64,000 nt of DNA from Staphylococcus pettenkoferi (lineage in GTDB: Bacteria > Bacillota > Bacilli > Staphylococcales > Staphylococcaceae), in contig NZ_JANSKK010000001.1 of the NCBI RefSeq assembly GCF_026659735.1, positions 1 through 64,000 of the forward strand, written 5' to 3'. The position numbers and the translations under genes were made by a program. The notes under the pieces were generated by a model, which was not told where the DNA came from, made no database searches, and saw only the letters and a program-made list of their open reading frames with translations. Below, one piece after another: positions 15,922 to 26,317 of this stretch. Position 1 is the first letter of the stretch. Each line of letters starts with the position of its first letter.

Positions 15922-18900
15922 ATGAAGAAATTTAAAACGAACTTTTTCAAACCAACAGAGAAGTTCAACGGCAACTGGTCCGTATTAGAACACAAAAGTA
16001 GAGAATGGGAGAAGATGTATCGTGAACGTTGGAGTCACGATAAAGTTGTACGTACAACACACGGTGTAAACTGTACAGGCTCCTGTTCATGGAAAGTATT
16101 TGTTAAGAACGGCGTGATTACGTGGGAGAACCAACAGACTGACTACCCAAGCTGTGGTCCCGATATGCCTGAGTTTGAACCACGCGGCTGTCCACGTGGT
16201 GCGTCATTCTCATGGTATGAATATAGCCCATTACGTATTCGTTACCCATATATCCGTGGTAAGCTGTGGGAATTGTGGGTTGAAGCGTTAAAAGAACACG
16301 ATAATAACACGGTCGCAGCATGGGCGTCTATCGTTGAAGATGATGAGAAAGCACGTGCGTACAAACAAGCGAGAGGTAAAGGTGGACTCATCCGTACGAA
16401 CTGGAAAGACGTCTCTAAACTCATCGCAGCACAAATTATTTATACGATTAAGAAATTTGGTCCAGACCGTATCGCAGGATTCACACCAATTCCAGCGATG
16501 TCAATGTTGAGTTATGCTTCTGGCGCTCGCTTTGTCAGCTTGCTTGGCGGAGAAATGTTGAGTTTCTACGACTGGTATGCCGACTTACCACCTGCTTCAC
16601 CACAAATCTGGGGAGAACAAACAGACGTGCCGGAATCTAGTGACTGGTACAATGCTTCTTACATTGTGATGTGGGGGTCTAACGTACCGTTAACTCGTAC
16701 GCCAGATGCACACTTTATGACAGAGGTGCGTTACAGAGGAACGAAAGTGGTATCAGTCGCTCCTGACTATGCGGAAAATGTTAAGTTCGCTGACAACTGG
16801 TTGGCACCACATCCAGGTACAGACGCTGCCGTTGCTCAAGCGATGACGCACGTCATTTTACAAGAGTTCTACGAAGATCAACCTTCAGAACACTTCATCA
16901 ACTATGCAAAACAATACACAGATATGCCATTCGTCATCATGCTCGACGAAGATGAACAAGGACTTAAAGCAGGCCGTTTCTTACGCGTCAATGACCTCGG
17001 TCAAGAGACTGCAAATAGTGAGTGGAAACCGGTCGTATTCGACGCTTTAACTCAACAACTCGTTGTTCCAAACGGTACGATGGGTCAACGTTGGGAAGAA
17101 GGTAAGAAATGGAATCTGAAGTTAGAGACTGAAGATGGTACTAAGATTGATCCAGCACTGTCGATTACTGATAGTGATTACGAGTTACAAACAATTAACT
17201 TCCCATACTTCGACAACGAAGGAAACGGTGTATTCCAACGTCCAATTCCAACGCATAAAGTTACATTAGCAGACGGTTCAACACGTTACGTGACAACGAT
17301 TTACGACCTTATGGCGAGCCAATATGGTATTAAACGATTTGATCATGAACTTGAAGCGAAAGGCTATGACGATGCATCATCTCATTACACACCAGCATGG
17401 CAAGAACAAATTACAGGTGTGAAAGCAGATGTTGTAGCACAAGTGGGTCGTGAATTTGCTCAGAACGCGATCGATACGAAAGGGCGTTCTATGATTATCA
17501 TGGGTGCTGGTATCAACCACTGGTTCAACTCAGATACGATCTATCGTGCAGTATTAAACCTTGTCTTACTATGCGGATGCCAAGGTGTTAACGGCGGTGG
17601 TTGGGCGCATTACGTAGGTCAAGAGAAATGTCGTCCAATTGAAGGTTGGAATACGGTAGCCTTTGCGAAAGACTGGCAAGGTCCACCACGCTTACAGAAT
17701 GGTACAAGCTGGTTCTACTTCGCAACAGACCAGTGGAAATACGAAGAGTCTTTCGTAGATAAGTTGAAATCGCCACTAGCGAAAGATGTTAAACATAAAC
17801 ATCCAGCTGATTACAACGTCACTGCAGCGAAATTAGGATGGTTGCCATCTTATCCTCAATTTAATAAAAATAGTCTATTGTTCGGTGAAGAAGCACGTGA
17901 CGAAGGTCAATTTAATAACGAAACGATAATCAGTAAGGCTGTTGAAGCAGTTAAAAATAAAGACATTCAGTTTGCGGTTGAAGATCCAGATGCGAAAGAG
18001 AACCATCCGAAGACACTCTTCCTTTGGCGCTCTAACTTAATTTCTAGTTCAGCTAAAGGTCAAGAATATTTTATGAAACACTTGTTAGGTACGCGTTCAG
18101 GTCTGCTTGCAGAACCAAATGAAAGAGAGAAACCAGAAGAAATCAAATGGCGTGAAGACACAGAAGGAAAGCTCGACTTACTCGTATCACTCGACTTCCG
18201 TATGACAGCAACACCGCTTTATTCCGATATCATCCTACCGGCAGCAACTTGGTACGAAAAACATGACTTGTCTTCTACAGACATGCATCCATTCGTTCAC
18301 CCATTCAACCCAGCGATTGATCCATTATGGGAATCTCGCTCAGACTGGGATATCTTCAGAACGTTAAGTAAAGCGGTCTCTGAAACAGCGGAACAACATC
18401 TTACAGGAGTCTATAAAGATGTTGTGACATCACCACTTGCACACGATTCGAAACAAGAGATTTCTAACGTCAATGGTGAAGTGAAAGATTGGAGTAAAGG
18501 TGAGATTGAAGCGGTGCCAGGTCAAACGATGCCAAGCTTCTCAGTAGTCGATCGTGATTACACTCAAATTTACAATAAGTTCGTTACAGTTGGACCACTT
18601 TTAGAGAAAAACAAAGTAGGTGCACACGGCGTCAGCTTCCCAGTTAAAGAACAATACGAAGAGCTCAAGAGTCTGATTGGTACATGGTCTGACGATAGCA
18701 ATGACACCGTGAAATATGGACGTCCACGTATGGACACAGCGAGACGTGCTGCAGACGTAGTATTGAACATTTCATCAGCAACGAACGGTAAGTTATCACA
18801 GAAATCATACGAAGATCTTGAAGAACAAACAGGTATGCAGCTTAAAGATATTTCAAGTGAACGTGCAGCAGAGAAGATTACGTTCTTAAACATTACTTCT

Positions 18901-19605
18901 CAACCACGTGAAGTTATCCCTACAGCTGTGTTCCCTGGCTCTAATAAAAATGGTCAACGATACTCGCCATTTACGACGAACGTGGAAAGACTCGTACCGT
19001 TCAGAACATTAACAGGTCGTCAAAGTTACTATATTGACCATGAAGTATTCCAACAATTTGGCGAAAGCTTGCCAGTGTATAAACCAACGTTGCCACCAAT
19101 GGTCTTCGGTACGAAAGACAAACATGTGGAGGCAGACAAAGATACACTCGTCTTACGTTATCTCACACCACACGGAAAATGGAATATCCACTCAACTTAT
19201 CAAGACAACCAACACATGTTGACGTTGTTCAGAGGTGGACCAACAGTGTGGCTTGCTCGAGAAGATGCCGAAGCACATGATATTCAAGATAACGAATGGT
19301 TAGAGATTTATAACCGAAACGGTGTCGTTACTGCGCGTGCAGTAGTATCTCACCGTATGCCAAGAGGGACAATGTTTATGTATCACGCACAAGATAAACA
19401 TATTCAAACACCAGGCTCACAAATTACAGATACACGTGGCGGTTCACACAACGCGCCAACACGTATACATTTGAAACCGACCCAACTCGTCGGGGGTTAC
19501 GCACAAATTAGTTATCACTTTAACTATTATGGCCCTATAGGAAACCAAAGAGACGTCTATGTTGCCGTGCGTAAGTTGAAGGAGGTTGATTGGCTTGAAG
19601 ATTAA
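15922..19605 (+). CDS. narG: Respiratory nitrate reductase alpha subunit
   Basis: A 1227-residue molybdo-bis(MGD) catalytic subunit of the membrane-bound quinol:nitrate reductase, on the cytoplasmic face. The N-terminal FS0 [4Fe-4S] motif is complete: His47-x3-Cys51-x3-Cys55...Cys90, within THGVNCTGSCSW and EPRGCPRGASF. YDWYADLPPASPQIWGEQTD is the conserved active-site neighbourhood. The C-terminal molydopterin-binding barrel ends with the block QISYHFNYYGPIGNQRD. The frame opens 27 codons upstream, but ATG 15922 after GAGAGGATG gives the normal family length. It overlaps narH by 11 bp. Regulation is predicted from NreC and Rex boxes upstream. Confidence 0.98.
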   Translation: MKKFKTNFFKPTEKFNGNWSVLEHKSREWEKMYRERWSHDKVVRTTHGVNCTGSCSWKVFVKNGVITWENQQTDYPSCGPDMPEFEPRGCPRGASFSWYEYSPLRIRYPYIRGKLWELWVEALKEHDNNTVAAWASIVEDDEKARAYKQARGKGGLIRTNWKDVSKLIAAQIIYTIKKFGPDRIAGFTPIPAMSMLSYASGARFVSLLGGEMLSFYDWYADLPPASPQIWGEQTDVPESSDWYNASYIVMWGSNVPLTRTPDAHFMTEVRYRGTKVVSVAPDYAENVKFADNWLAPHPGTDAAVAQAMTHVILQEFYEDQPSEHFINYAKQYTDMPFVIMLDEDEQGLKAGRFLRVNDLGQETANSEWKPVVFDALTQQLVVPNGTMGQRWEEGKKWNLKLETEDGTKIDPALSITDSDYELQTINFPYFDNEGNGVFQRPIPTHKVTLADGSTRYVTTIYDLMASQYGIKRFDHELEAKGYDDASSHYTPAWQEQITGVKADVVAQVGREFAQNAIDTKGRSMIIMGAGINHWFNSDTIYRAVLNLVLLCGCQGVNGGGWAHYVGQEKCRPIEGWNTVAFAKDWQGPPRLQNGTSWFYFATDQWKYEESFVDKLKSPLAKDVKHKHPADYNVTAAKLGWLPSYPQFNKNSLLFGEEARDEGQFNNETIISKAVEAVKNKDIQFAVEDPDAKENHPKTLFLWRSNLISSSAKGQEYFMKHLLGTRSGLLAEPNEREKPEEIKWREDTEGKLDLLVSLDFRMTATPLYSDIILPAATWYEKHDLSSTDMHPFVHPFNPAIDPLWESRSDWDIFRTLSKAVSETAEQHLTGVYKDVVTSPLAHDSKQEISNVNGEVKDWSKGEIEAVPGQTMPSFSVVDRDYTQIYNKFVTVGPLLEKNKVGAHGVSFPVKEQYEELKSLIGTWSDDSNDTVKYGRPRMDTARRAADVVLNISSATNGKLSQKSYEDLEEQTGMQLKDISSERAAEKITFLNITSQPREVIPTAVFPGSNKNGQRYSPFTTNVERLVPFRTLTGRQSYYIDHEVFQQFGESLPVYKPTLPPMVFGTKDKHVEADKDTLVLRYLTPHGKWNIHSTYQDNQHMLTLFRGGPTVWLAREDAEAHDIQDNEWLEIYNRNGVVTARAVVSHRMPRGTMFMYHAQDKHIQTPGSQITDTRGGSHNAPTRIHLKPTQLVGGYAQISYHFNYYGPIGNQRDVYVAVRKLKEVDWLED

Positions 19606-21163
19606 AGCTCAAGTCGCAATGGTATTAAATTTAGATAAATGTATTGGGTGTCACACATGTAGTGTCACTTGTAAGAGTACGTGGACCAATCGACCAGGTG
19701 CTGAATATATGTGGTTTAACAACGTCGAAACGAAACCCGGCGTAGGTTATCCGAAACGATGGGAAGACCAATCTGTTTACAAAGGCGGTTGGTATTTAAA
19801 CAAGAAAGGTAAGCTTGAATTACGCTCAGGTAATAAATGGGCGAAGATTGCATTAGGTAAGATCTTCTACAACCCTGATATGCCGATCATTCAAGACTAC
19901 TACGAACCATGGACTTATAACTATGGTCACCTCACTACAGCTAAAGAAGGTCAACACCTCCCAGTAGCGACTGCGCATTCAGTGATCACAGGTAACAAAC
20001 TTGATCTCGTATGGGGGCCTAACTGGGAAGACGACTTAGCTGGTGGACACATCACAGGTCCAGAAGATCCTAATATTCAACGTATCGAAGAAGATATCAA
20101 ATTCAAATTCGACCAAACGTTTATGATGTATTTACCTCGTCTATGTGAACACTGTTTAAACCCGAGCTGTGTGGCTTCTTGTCCATCAGGTGCGATGTAT
20201 AAAAGGGACGAAGACGGTATCGTGCTCGTCGACCAAGACGCATGTCGTGGCTGGCGTTACTGTATGACAGGTTGCCCGTATAAAAAAGTGTACTTTAACT
20301 GGAAAACGAATAAAGCGGAAAAATGTACGTTCTGTTTCCCGCGTATTGAGAACGGTATTCCAACCGTATGTTCTGAAACATGTACAGGACGTATGCGTTA
20401 TTTAGGCGTACTGTTATATGATGCCGATCGTGTTGAAGAAATGGCTTCAGTTGCAGATGAGAAAGAATTATATGAGAAACAACTCGAATTGTTCCTTAAT
20501 CCATATGATGAAGATGTGATTGAGCAAGCACAAGCAGATGGCGTAAATATGGAATGGATTGAAGCGGCTCAGAATTCACCAATCTATAAATTAGCGATTG
20601 AGTATAAGATTGCGTTCCCACTTCATCCAGAATATCGTACGATGCCAATGGTTTGGTACTGCCCACCATTAAGTCCAATTATGAGTTACTTCGAAGGGCA
20701 ACGTGCGCAAGAGGCGAAACGCAACCCAGATATGATCTTCCCAGCGATTGAAGAGATGCGCTTACCAATTCAATATTTAGCGAGCCTCTTTACAGCTGGC
20801 GATACTGAACCCGTGAAGAAAGCGTTACAGAAGATGGCGATGATGCGTAGTCATATGCGTGCGAAAGCGACAAACAAACCTGTAGATTTAGATCGTCTTG
20901 ATCGTGTAGGTTTAAGTGAAATTCAAGTTGAACAAATGTATCGTCTGTTAGCGATTGCGAAGTATGAAGATCGTTTCGTCATCCCAACTTCACATAAAGA
21001 AGCTTACATGGATACGTATAGAGCGCAAGGTAGCCAAGGCTACGGTGGCGAGTACTTTGGTTCAAACTGTGAAGGCTGTGGTGTGCCAGTAGCTACTGAT
21101 CCTACGAAGACTGGACAAGAAATCTATAACGAGAACTTCTATGGAGGGATCTTCCGTGATTAA
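19595..21163 (+). CDS. narH: Respiratory nitrate reductase beta subunit
   Basis: A 522-residue electron-transfer subunit carrying four iron-sulfur clusters between NarI hemes and NarG. Four cysteine groups are visible: CIGCHTCSVTC near the start, CEHCLNPSCVASCP, CRGWRYCMTGCP and CTFCFPRIENG...CSETC. The Trp in CRGW replaces a cysteine and marks the [3Fe-4S] cluster, as in other NarH. TTG 19595, 9 bp after AAGGAGG, is preferred over TTG 19586, which abuts that site. It starts inside narG and its end overlaps narJ by 8 bp, so the four subunit genes are translationally coupled. Confidence 0.97.
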   Translation: MKIKAQVAMVLNLDKCIGCHTCSVTCKSTWTNRPGAEYMWFNNVETKPGVGYPKRWEDQSVYKGGWYLNKKGKLELRSGNKWAKIALGKIFYNPDMPIIQDYYEPWTYNYGHLTTAKEGQHLPVATAHSVITGNKLDLVWGPNWEDDLAGGHITGPEDPNIQRIEEDIKFKFDQTFMMYLPRLCEHCLNPSCVASCPSGAMYKRDEDGIVLVDQDACRGWRYCMTGCPYKKVYFNWKTNKAEKCTFCFPRIENGIPTVCSETCTGRMRYLGVLLYDADRVEEMASVADEKELYEKQLELFLNPYDEDVIEQAQADGVNMEWIEAAQNSPIYKLAIEYKIAFPLHPEYRTMPMVWYCPPLSPIMSYFEGQRAQEAKRNPDMIFPAIEEMRLPIQYLASLFTAGDTEPVKKALQKMAMMRSHMRAKATNKPVDLDRLDRVGLSEIQVEQMYRLLAIAKYEDRFVIPTSHKEAYMDTYRAQGSQGYGGEYFGSNCEGCGVPVATDPTKTGQEIYNENFYGGIFRD

Positions 21164-21722
21164 CATCCCTAACTTCGTACGCTATCAAGAGACGATAGGT
21201 TATTTAGCTAAGCAATTAGAATTTCCTGAGAAACTGACATTGCATCCGAAGACGTTTAAAGATGTAGTCGGTGAAGATAACTTAGCTTATCCAGACTTAG
21301 TGAAGTTTCGCGAAGAGGTACATCAGCTCACATTGCTCGAGTTTAAACAACTTTACTCAGATACCTTTGATTTTAATAAAAAAGCGCCATTGTACATGAC
21401 GTATAACAAATTTGATACGCAAAAGGAACGCGGTCAAATGTTGGCGAAGTTAAAGGTTCTATATGAAATGTTTGGGTTGCAGATGGAAGCGAACGAACTC
21501 TCTGACTACTTACCGCTCATGTTAGAATTTCTCTATCTTGCAAGCTGGAACGAAGATGAACGTGCATTAGGCAATATTGAATTTGTCATCATGGTCATTG
21601 AAGATGGTTCCTATGCAATGTTGCAGCAACTCAGATCTGAAGACAATCCATATCAATATGTAGTACAAGCTTTGAGAGAGGTCTTGAAATCTTGTCTACA
21701 ACCAACGACAGAGGTGGTTTAA
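21156..21722 (+). CDS. narJ: Nitrate reductase assembly chaperone NarJ
   Basis: A 188-residue all-helical TorD/NarJ-family chaperone, which guides molybdenum cofactor insertion into NarG and its docking to NarI. The conserved YLPLMLEFLYLA block lies in the second half. GTG 21156, 7 bp after GGAGGG, is chosen over ATG 21141, which overlaps that ribosome site. Not part of the mature enzyme. It sits between narH (8-bp overlap) and narI (stop and next start one base apart). Confidence 0.9.
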   Translation: MINIPNFVRYQETIGYLAKQLEFPEKLTLHPKTFKDVVGEDNLAYPDLVKFREEVHQLTLLEFKQLYSDTFDFNKKAPLYMTYNKFDTQKERGQMLAKLKVLYEMFGLQMEANELSDYLPLMLEFLYLASWNEDERALGNIEFVIMVIEDGSYAMLQQLRSEDNPYQYVVQALREVLKSCLQPTTEVV

Positions 21723-21723
21723 G

Positions 21724-22401
21724 ATGCTCAACCAACTTATTTGGGTCATCCTCCCTTATCTATGCATGGCAATCTTCGTGATTGGCCATGCTGCTAGATT
21801 TAAATATGACCAATATTCATGGACAGCGAAATCGAGTGAATTTATCGAGAAGAAACAACTGAAATGGGGAAGTTTACTCTTCCACTTAGGTGTCATCCCA
21901 GTTGCTGGCGGTCACTTTGTCGGACTAGTTATTCCAGCATCGTGGCTATCAGGCATCGGTGTAAATAATCATATCTATCACATTGGTGCTGTCTACATCG
22001 GTAGTATTTTTGGTATAATGACATTAATTGGAATGCTCATGTTGACATTTCGTCGTGTCACACGTACAAACGTGCGCAAGTTAAGCACTGCATCAGATAT
22101 TATTGTTAACTTTATGCTCTTATGTATTGTAATATTAGGGTGTTATGCTACACTCGTAACCAATGCGACAACACCAGATTTCGATTATCGTCAGACGATC
22201 GCGATTTGGTTTAGAGGACTCTTTACTTTAACACCTGATGCAAGCTTGATGACGACAGTCCCATTAGCTTTTAAAATGCATATTATTCTAGCCTTTCTCA
22301 TCTTTGCTTTCTGGCCATTTACACGACTTGTACATGTTTGGAGTGTACCGATTACGTATGTGAGCCGAAGCTATATTATTTATCGTAAACATAAAGTCTG
22401 A
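21724..22401 (+). CDS. narI: Nitrate reductase gamma subunit, cytochrome b
   Basis: A 225-residue membrane subunit with five hydrophobic helices that oxidises menaquinol and passes electrons through two b-type hemes to NarH. Candidate heme ligands are the histidines in FHLGVIPVAGGHFVG (helix 2) and in HIILAFLIFAFWPFTRLVHVW (helix 5), the family's expected positions. ATG 21724 follows AGAGGTGG. It ends the narGHJI operon; nreA starts 14 bp later, so NreABC may be partly cotranscribed with the reductase. Confidence 0.95.
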   Translation: MLNQLIWVILPYLCMAIFVIGHAARFKYDQYSWTAKSSEFIEKKQLKWGSLLFHLGVIPVAGGHFVGLVIPASWLSGIGVNNHIYHIGAVYIGSIFGIMTLIGMLMLTFRRVTRTNVRKLSTASDIIVNFMLLCIVILGCYATLVTNATTPDFDYRQTIAIWFRGLFTLTPDASLMTTVPLAFKMHIILAFLIFAFWPFTRLVHVWSVPITYVSRSYIIYRKHKV

Positions 22402-22415
22402 ACGGAGGAGCGCGT

Positions 22416-22868
22416 TTGAAATCTACATTAAATCGTCAACCATTTAATTATCAAGCAGCGTTAGAACATATCAGAACTGAATATCAATTTGATTTCGCGA
22501 GTATAGCGATGTATGAAAGTGATCAATATCATTCACCCATCAAGTGGCAATATGTAGATGGCAATCTCAATGATCGCTATAAACTTATCGTCTTGCGTAA
22601 AGGGAACGGTCTTGCAGGCAATGTGATGAAGACGGGTAAACGTCAAGTTATCGAAGACGTGGATCAAGCTTTGTCTATGAATGAGAGATTGAAGTATCCC
22701 ATTATCTTAAGTGAAGCCTTAACGGCGACACTCGCCATTCCACTTTGGTCTGGACACAACGTGAAAGGTGTCCTACTCTTGGGGCAACGCGATCACAAGC
22801 CAATTCCTGTTCATGCGGATCAGATAGATATTAGCGGGAAACTTGGGGAATTTACTGAAGGAATATAG
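22416..22868 (+). CDS. nreA: Nitrate sensor NreA (GAF domain)
   Basis: A 150-residue single GAF-domain protein. In S. carnosus NreA binds nitrate and, when empty, inhibits the kinase NreB, so phosphorylation rises when nitrate is present. Typical GAF segments are seen: FASIAMYESDQY, LRKGNGLAGNVMKTGKRQVIEDV and TATLAIPLWSGHNVKGVLLLG. Translation begins at TTG 22416 after CGGAGGAG. It is the first gene of nreABC and lies 5 bp upstream of nreB. Confidence 0.92.
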   Translation: MKSTLNRQPFNYQAALEHIRTEYQFDFASIAMYESDQYHSPIKWQYVDGNLNDRYKLIVLRKGNGLAGNVMKTGKRQVIEDVDQALSMNERLKYPIILSEALTATLAIPLWSGHNVKGVLLLGQRDHKPIPVHADQIDISGKLGEFTEGI

Positions 22869-22873
22869 GTGAT

Positions 22874-23911
22874 ATGATGTTGGGGGAAGAGCAATTGACT
22901 AAGCAGAATTTGTTACAGGACTATTATCAACACACAAGTGAGAAGATTATATTTATAGATAAATATGGCAAAGTAATTGATATGAATCCAGCAGCAAAAG
23001 AGGTTATTTCACCTGATAACAACTATAGTCAAATCACACAAACGCTTTGCAATCATTGTAGTACCTATACAGAAGATTATGATTTGCATACTTGTGAACA
23101 ATGTTTTCTGAAAGAAGAAGACATTGAAGATGCGACATTCCAAGTCTATCTCAGAACAACAGAAGATCAATTTGAACCCTTTACAGCAAGTTATGAAATG
23201 ATTGATGAGGAGAATGAGATTAGCGCGTTCACGTTACAGAACGTCTCACAAGAGATCGTACGCAAAGAGAAAGTCTACCAACGTACAATGATGAAGAAGA
23301 CAATTGCAGCTCAAGAGAATGAGCGTAAGCGTATTTCTCGTGAACTCCATGATAGTGTGGTTCAAGAAATGCTTAATGTCGATGTTGAATTGCGTTTGTT
23401 GAAATATCAGCACTCGATGGAAGAGTTAACGTCGAGTGCTGAACGGATTGAAGGATTGATGTCACAACTCATCGATGATATCCGTCATCTTTCAGTTGAA
23501 CTTCGTCCTTCTTCACTCGATGATTTAGGCTTAGATGCAGCATTTAAGACGTATTTTAAACAGGCAGAAGCCAATTACGGTGTCTATATTGACTACGAGA
23601 CGAATCTAAATGCGAAACGTTATAACAATAATATCGAGACTGTCGTGTATCGCGTTGTGCAAGAAGCGGTGTTTAACGCGATTAAATATGCAGATGTTTC
23701 TAAGATTAATGTGACGTTACATGAAGTAGGTCAGAAGTTGATTGCTGAAGTGGTTGACCATGGTAAAGGATTTGATAAAAGCCATCAACCTCAAGGCACA
23801 GGACTTGGGCTTTACGGGATGAATGAACGAGCAGAGTTAATCGATGCAGAAGTAATGATTGACACACAACTTGGTAGAGGTACCATCGTGACACTTGAAG
23901 TTCCAATCTAA
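22874..23911 (+). CDS. nreB: Oxygen-sensing histidine kinase NreB
   Basis: A 345-residue cytoplasmic sensor kinase. An N-terminal PAS domain holds Cys59, Cys62, Cys74 and Cys77 (LCNHCSTY...HTCEQCF). These bind an O2-labile [4Fe-4S] cluster in S. carnosus NreB, and the same residue numbers result from ATG 22874, which supports this start over ATG 22877. A HisKA_3 dimerisation helix with His159 in SRELHDSVVQEML follows, then a HATPase_c domain ending in GTGLGLYGMNERAEL. There are no membrane helices. Anaerobically, intact NreB phosphorylates NreC to switch on nar, nir and narT. Confidence 0.96.
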   Translation: MMLGEEQLTKQNLLQDYYQHTSEKIIFIDKYGKVIDMNPAAKEVISPDNNYSQITQTLCNHCSTYTEDYDLHTCEQCFLKEEDIEDATFQVYLRTTEDQFEPFTASYEMIDEENEISAFTLQNVSQEIVRKEKVYQRTMMKKTIAAQENERKRISRELHDSVVQEMLNVDVELRLLKYQHSMEELTSSAERIEGLMSQLIDDIRHLSVELRPSSLDDLGLDAAFKTYFKQAEANYGVYIDYETNLNAKRYNNNIETVVYRVVQEAVFNAIKYADVSKINVTLHEVGQKLIAEVVDHGKGFDKSHQPQGTGLGLYGMNERAELIDAEVMIDTQLGRGTIVTLEVPI

Positions 23912-23935
23912 TGCAATATAAAGGGAGTAGTTAAT

Positions 23936-24589
23936 GTGAAGATAGTAATAGCGGATGATCACGCTGTCGTACGCACAGGCTTCTCTATGATCCTCAATTA
24001 TCAAGATGATATGGAAGTCGTAGCTACTGCTGCAGACGGGGTGGAAGCGTATCAGAAAGTGATGACACATAAACCAGATGTCTTGATTATGGACTTAAGT
24101 ATGCCACCTGGTGAATCAGGACTTATCGCAACGAGTAAGATTAGTGAAAGCTTTCCTGACACTAAGATCTTGATATTAACGATGTATGACGACGAAGAAT
24201 ATTTATTTCACGTGTTACGCAATGGCGCAAAGGGTTACATCTTGAAAAATGCGCCAGATGATCAGCTCATCTTAGCAGTGCGCACCGTTTATAACGGTGA
24301 GACATATATTGATATGAAGATGACGACGTCGTTGGTGAACGAATTCGTCAATAACTCTAAGAATGATGATGCACCGACGAACGATCCGTTTAAGATTCTT
24401 TCTAAAAGAGAACTGGAAGTGCTACCGTTAGTTGCGAAAGGTTACGGCAATAAAGAGATTGCCGAGAAACTGTTCGTGTCTGTAAAGACGGTAGAAGTGC
24501 ATAAGACACATATTATGCAGAAACTCAATTTAAAAACGAAACCAGAATTGGTAGAGTATGCCATTAAGAAGAAACTTGTGAGTTTTTAG
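23936..24589 (+). CDS. nreC: Response regulator NreC (NarL/LuxR type)
   Basis: A 217-residue response regulator. The receiver domain has acidic residues at the start (IADDHAV), the phosphoacceptor Asp53 in [11 protein letters not shown] and the lysine in GYILKNA. A C-terminal LuxR-type helix-turn-helix (about 150-210) includes [25 protein letters not shown] and the recognition helix [16 protein letters not shown] 23936 overlaps an ATG at 23934 in another frame and follows AAAGGGAG. It is the partner of NreB and presumed binder of the TAGGG-N4-CCCTA boxes upstream of nirR and narG. Confidence 0.96.
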   Translation: MKIVIADDHAVVRTGFSMILNYQDDMEVVATAADGVEAYQKVMTHKPDVLIMDLSMPPGESGLIATSKISESFPDTKILILTMYDDEEYLFHVLRNGAKGYILKNAPDDQLILAVRTVYNGETYIDMKMTTSLVNEFVNNSKNDDAPTNDPFKILSKRELEVLPLVAKGYGNKEIAEKLFVSVKTVEVHKTHIMQKLNLKTKPELVEYAIKKKLVSF

Positions 24590-24602
24590 GCAGCGCATTG
24601 TT

Positions 24603-24650
24603 AATTCCTTTCAAATGACTGAAGTTGATGTTATTTGAGAGGAATTTTTT
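24603..24650 (+). terminator. Terminator after nreC
   Basis: Arms AATTCCTTTCAAAT (24603-24616) and ATTTGAGAGGAATT (24632-24645) are followed by six T. The rest of the 400-bp gap to narT holds no supported gene. Confidence 0.85.
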
Positions 24651-24824
24651 AGTGTAGAGGAAGTGTGCAATAGTAGTGAAAGTACGGTTGTATCCTTAGT
24701 GGCGATTGAAGCATTCTTGAATCGAAATGAATCAGCATTTCAAAGTTCGCATCTTTATCCTCAACAGGGGAATATTACCTTATTCAATACGAGTTGCACC
24801 TGGCATTTACCTACAGTGAGTAGT

Positions 24825-24879
24825 ATAGGGACTTTCCTTAATGTATTAAGGGAGAGTCCCTATGTTCATTTTTTCACAA
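24825..24879 (+). promoter_or_regulatory. narT upstream region: palindrome plus Rex-like half-site
   Basis: A 39-bp interrupted palindrome (24825-24863) begins TAGGG and ends CCCTA, with inner CCTTAAT/ATTAAGG arms. It is followed at once by TTTT-TTCACAA (24869-24879), a perfect Rex half-site with a poor partner. Read on the other strand, this resembles the narG arrangement. The palindrome could act as an NreC target with altered spacing or as a terminator. Confidence 0.5.
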
Positions 24880-24993
24880 AGTTACTAAACTAGAAGTGAA
24901 ATCGGTACTTTGGTTAAGAAATATAGAAATGACCTCCTATTCACGTACTCAAAGTACTGATTCGTTATTAATTATGTTAAATGCAGGTGAATA

Positions 24994-26166
24994 ATGATGA
25001 ACAAACAAAATGGGAATTTCCAGTTAGGCTTACAGACTTTAAGCTTAATCGTTGGATTCATGGTGTGGAGTATTATCTCTCCAATTATGCCATTTATTTC
25101 TAAAGATGTTGCGATTACAGGTAGTCAGCTGTCGATCGTTATCGCAATTCCAGTTATTCTCGGTTCGATCTTGCGCGTACCCTTTGGCTATTTAACAAAT
25201 AAAGTAGGTGCGAAATGGATCTTCTTTATTAGCTTTATTATCCTACTCTTCCCAATCTTCTTCTTGAGCCAAGCACAAAGTGTAGGAATGCTGATGACAT
25301 CTGGTTTCTTCCTAGGTATAGCGGGTGCGACGTTCTCAGTAGGTGTAACATCAATTCCTAAATATTTTCCTAAGGAGCGAGTGGGACTTGCGAATGGTAT
25401 TTACGGAATGGGTAATATCGGTACGGCGATTTCATCTTTCTTAGCACCACCAATTGCAGGTGTAATAGGGTGGCAATCTACAGTTCGACTTTATCTCATC
25501 CTACTTGCACTCTTTGCGATTCTCATGTTCTTCTTTGGTGACTCACAAGAACGTAAGGTACATGTACCTTTAATGGAACAGACACGTAAATTAATGGGTG
25601 ACTTAAGATTATATTATTTAAGTTTCTGGTATTTTATTACTTTCGGATCATTCGTTGCATTTGGTGTCTTCCTTCCGAACTATCTCGTATCACACTTCCA
25701 TATCGAAAGTGTAGATGCGGGGATTCGCTCAGGTATCTTTATCGCTTTAGCAACGTTGCTCCGTCCATTAGGTGGAATTCTAGGGGATAAACTCAACGCA
25801 GTACATATGCTAATCATCGACTTTGTGTGTATCACGATTGGCGGTATTATTCTAGGACTATCCAATAATATCTTGATGTTCACAGTCGGTTGTCTACTCA
25901 TCAGTGTGTGTGCCGGTATTGGTAACGGTTTAGTCTTTAAACTCGTGCCGCATTACTTTAGCAAAGAAGCAGGTACTGCGAACGGTATCGTATCAATGAT
26001 GGGTGGTCTCGGTGGTTTCTTCCCACCACTTGTGATCTCTCTCGTAGTATCTGTGACAGGTAGTTCACACTTTGCATTTATCTTGTTAGCAATCTTCGCG
26101 ATTATCGCTCTCGTGACGATGTTACATTTGAGTAAAAGGGAACGAACTTCCGTCCGCGTACAATAA
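24994..26166 (+). CDS. narT: Nitrate/nitrite transporter NarT (MFS)
   Basis: A 390-residue, 12-helix major facilitator of the nitrate/nitrite porter (NarK/NasA) family, needed for anaerobic nitrate uptake in S. carnosus. The nitrate signature is seen as [24 protein letters not shown] in the first half and as [22 protein letters not shown] in the second, each with glycine-rich helix packing. ATG 24994 (with a second ATG at 24997) follows AGGTGA. It is monocistronic and lies next to its regulators nreABC; a terminator follows. Confidence 0.95.
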   Translation: MMNKQNGNFQLGLQTLSLIVGFMVWSIISPIMPFISKDVAITGSQLSIVIAIPVILGSILRVPFGYLTNKVGAKWIFFISFIILLFPIFFLSQAQSVGMLMTSGFFLGIAGATFSVGVTSIPKYFPKERVGLANGIYGMGNIGTAISSFLAPPIAGVIGWQSTVRLYLILLALFAILMFFFGDSQERKVHVPLMEQTRKLMGDLRLYYLSFWYFITFGSFVAFGVFLPNYLVSHFHIESVDAGIRSGIFIALATLLRPLGGILGDKLNAVHMLIIDFVCITIGGIILGLSNNILMFTVGCLLISVCAGIGNGLVFKLVPHYFSKEAGTANGIVSMMGGLGGFFPPLVISLVVSVTGSSHFAFILLAIFAIIALVTMLHLSKRERTSVRVQ

Positions 26167-26191
26167 GATTATTTAAAGTTCATTGAACATG

Positions 26192-26236
26192 AAAAAGCCA
26201 CACCAATTGCTGTTTTGGTGTGGCTTCGTATTATTT
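26192..26236 (+). terminator. Terminator of narT
   Basis: Perfect GCCACACCAA/TTGGTGTGGC stem (26197-26206 and 26215-26224), 8-nt loop, A-rich upstream and T-rich downstream. Confidence 0.85.
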
Positions 26237-26317
26237 ATTCGACGAACAGATGTTCATGATGAACAAGGAATCACTATCAGGAGGGGGGAGGATAAACATA
26301 TATACGTCTGTTTCTGA

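Noticed and set aside
24663..24893. 76-codon plus-strand ORF between nreC and narT
   Set aside because: No ribosome site at its start, composition unlike a protein, and its end runs through the palindrome and Rex-like box upstream of narT.
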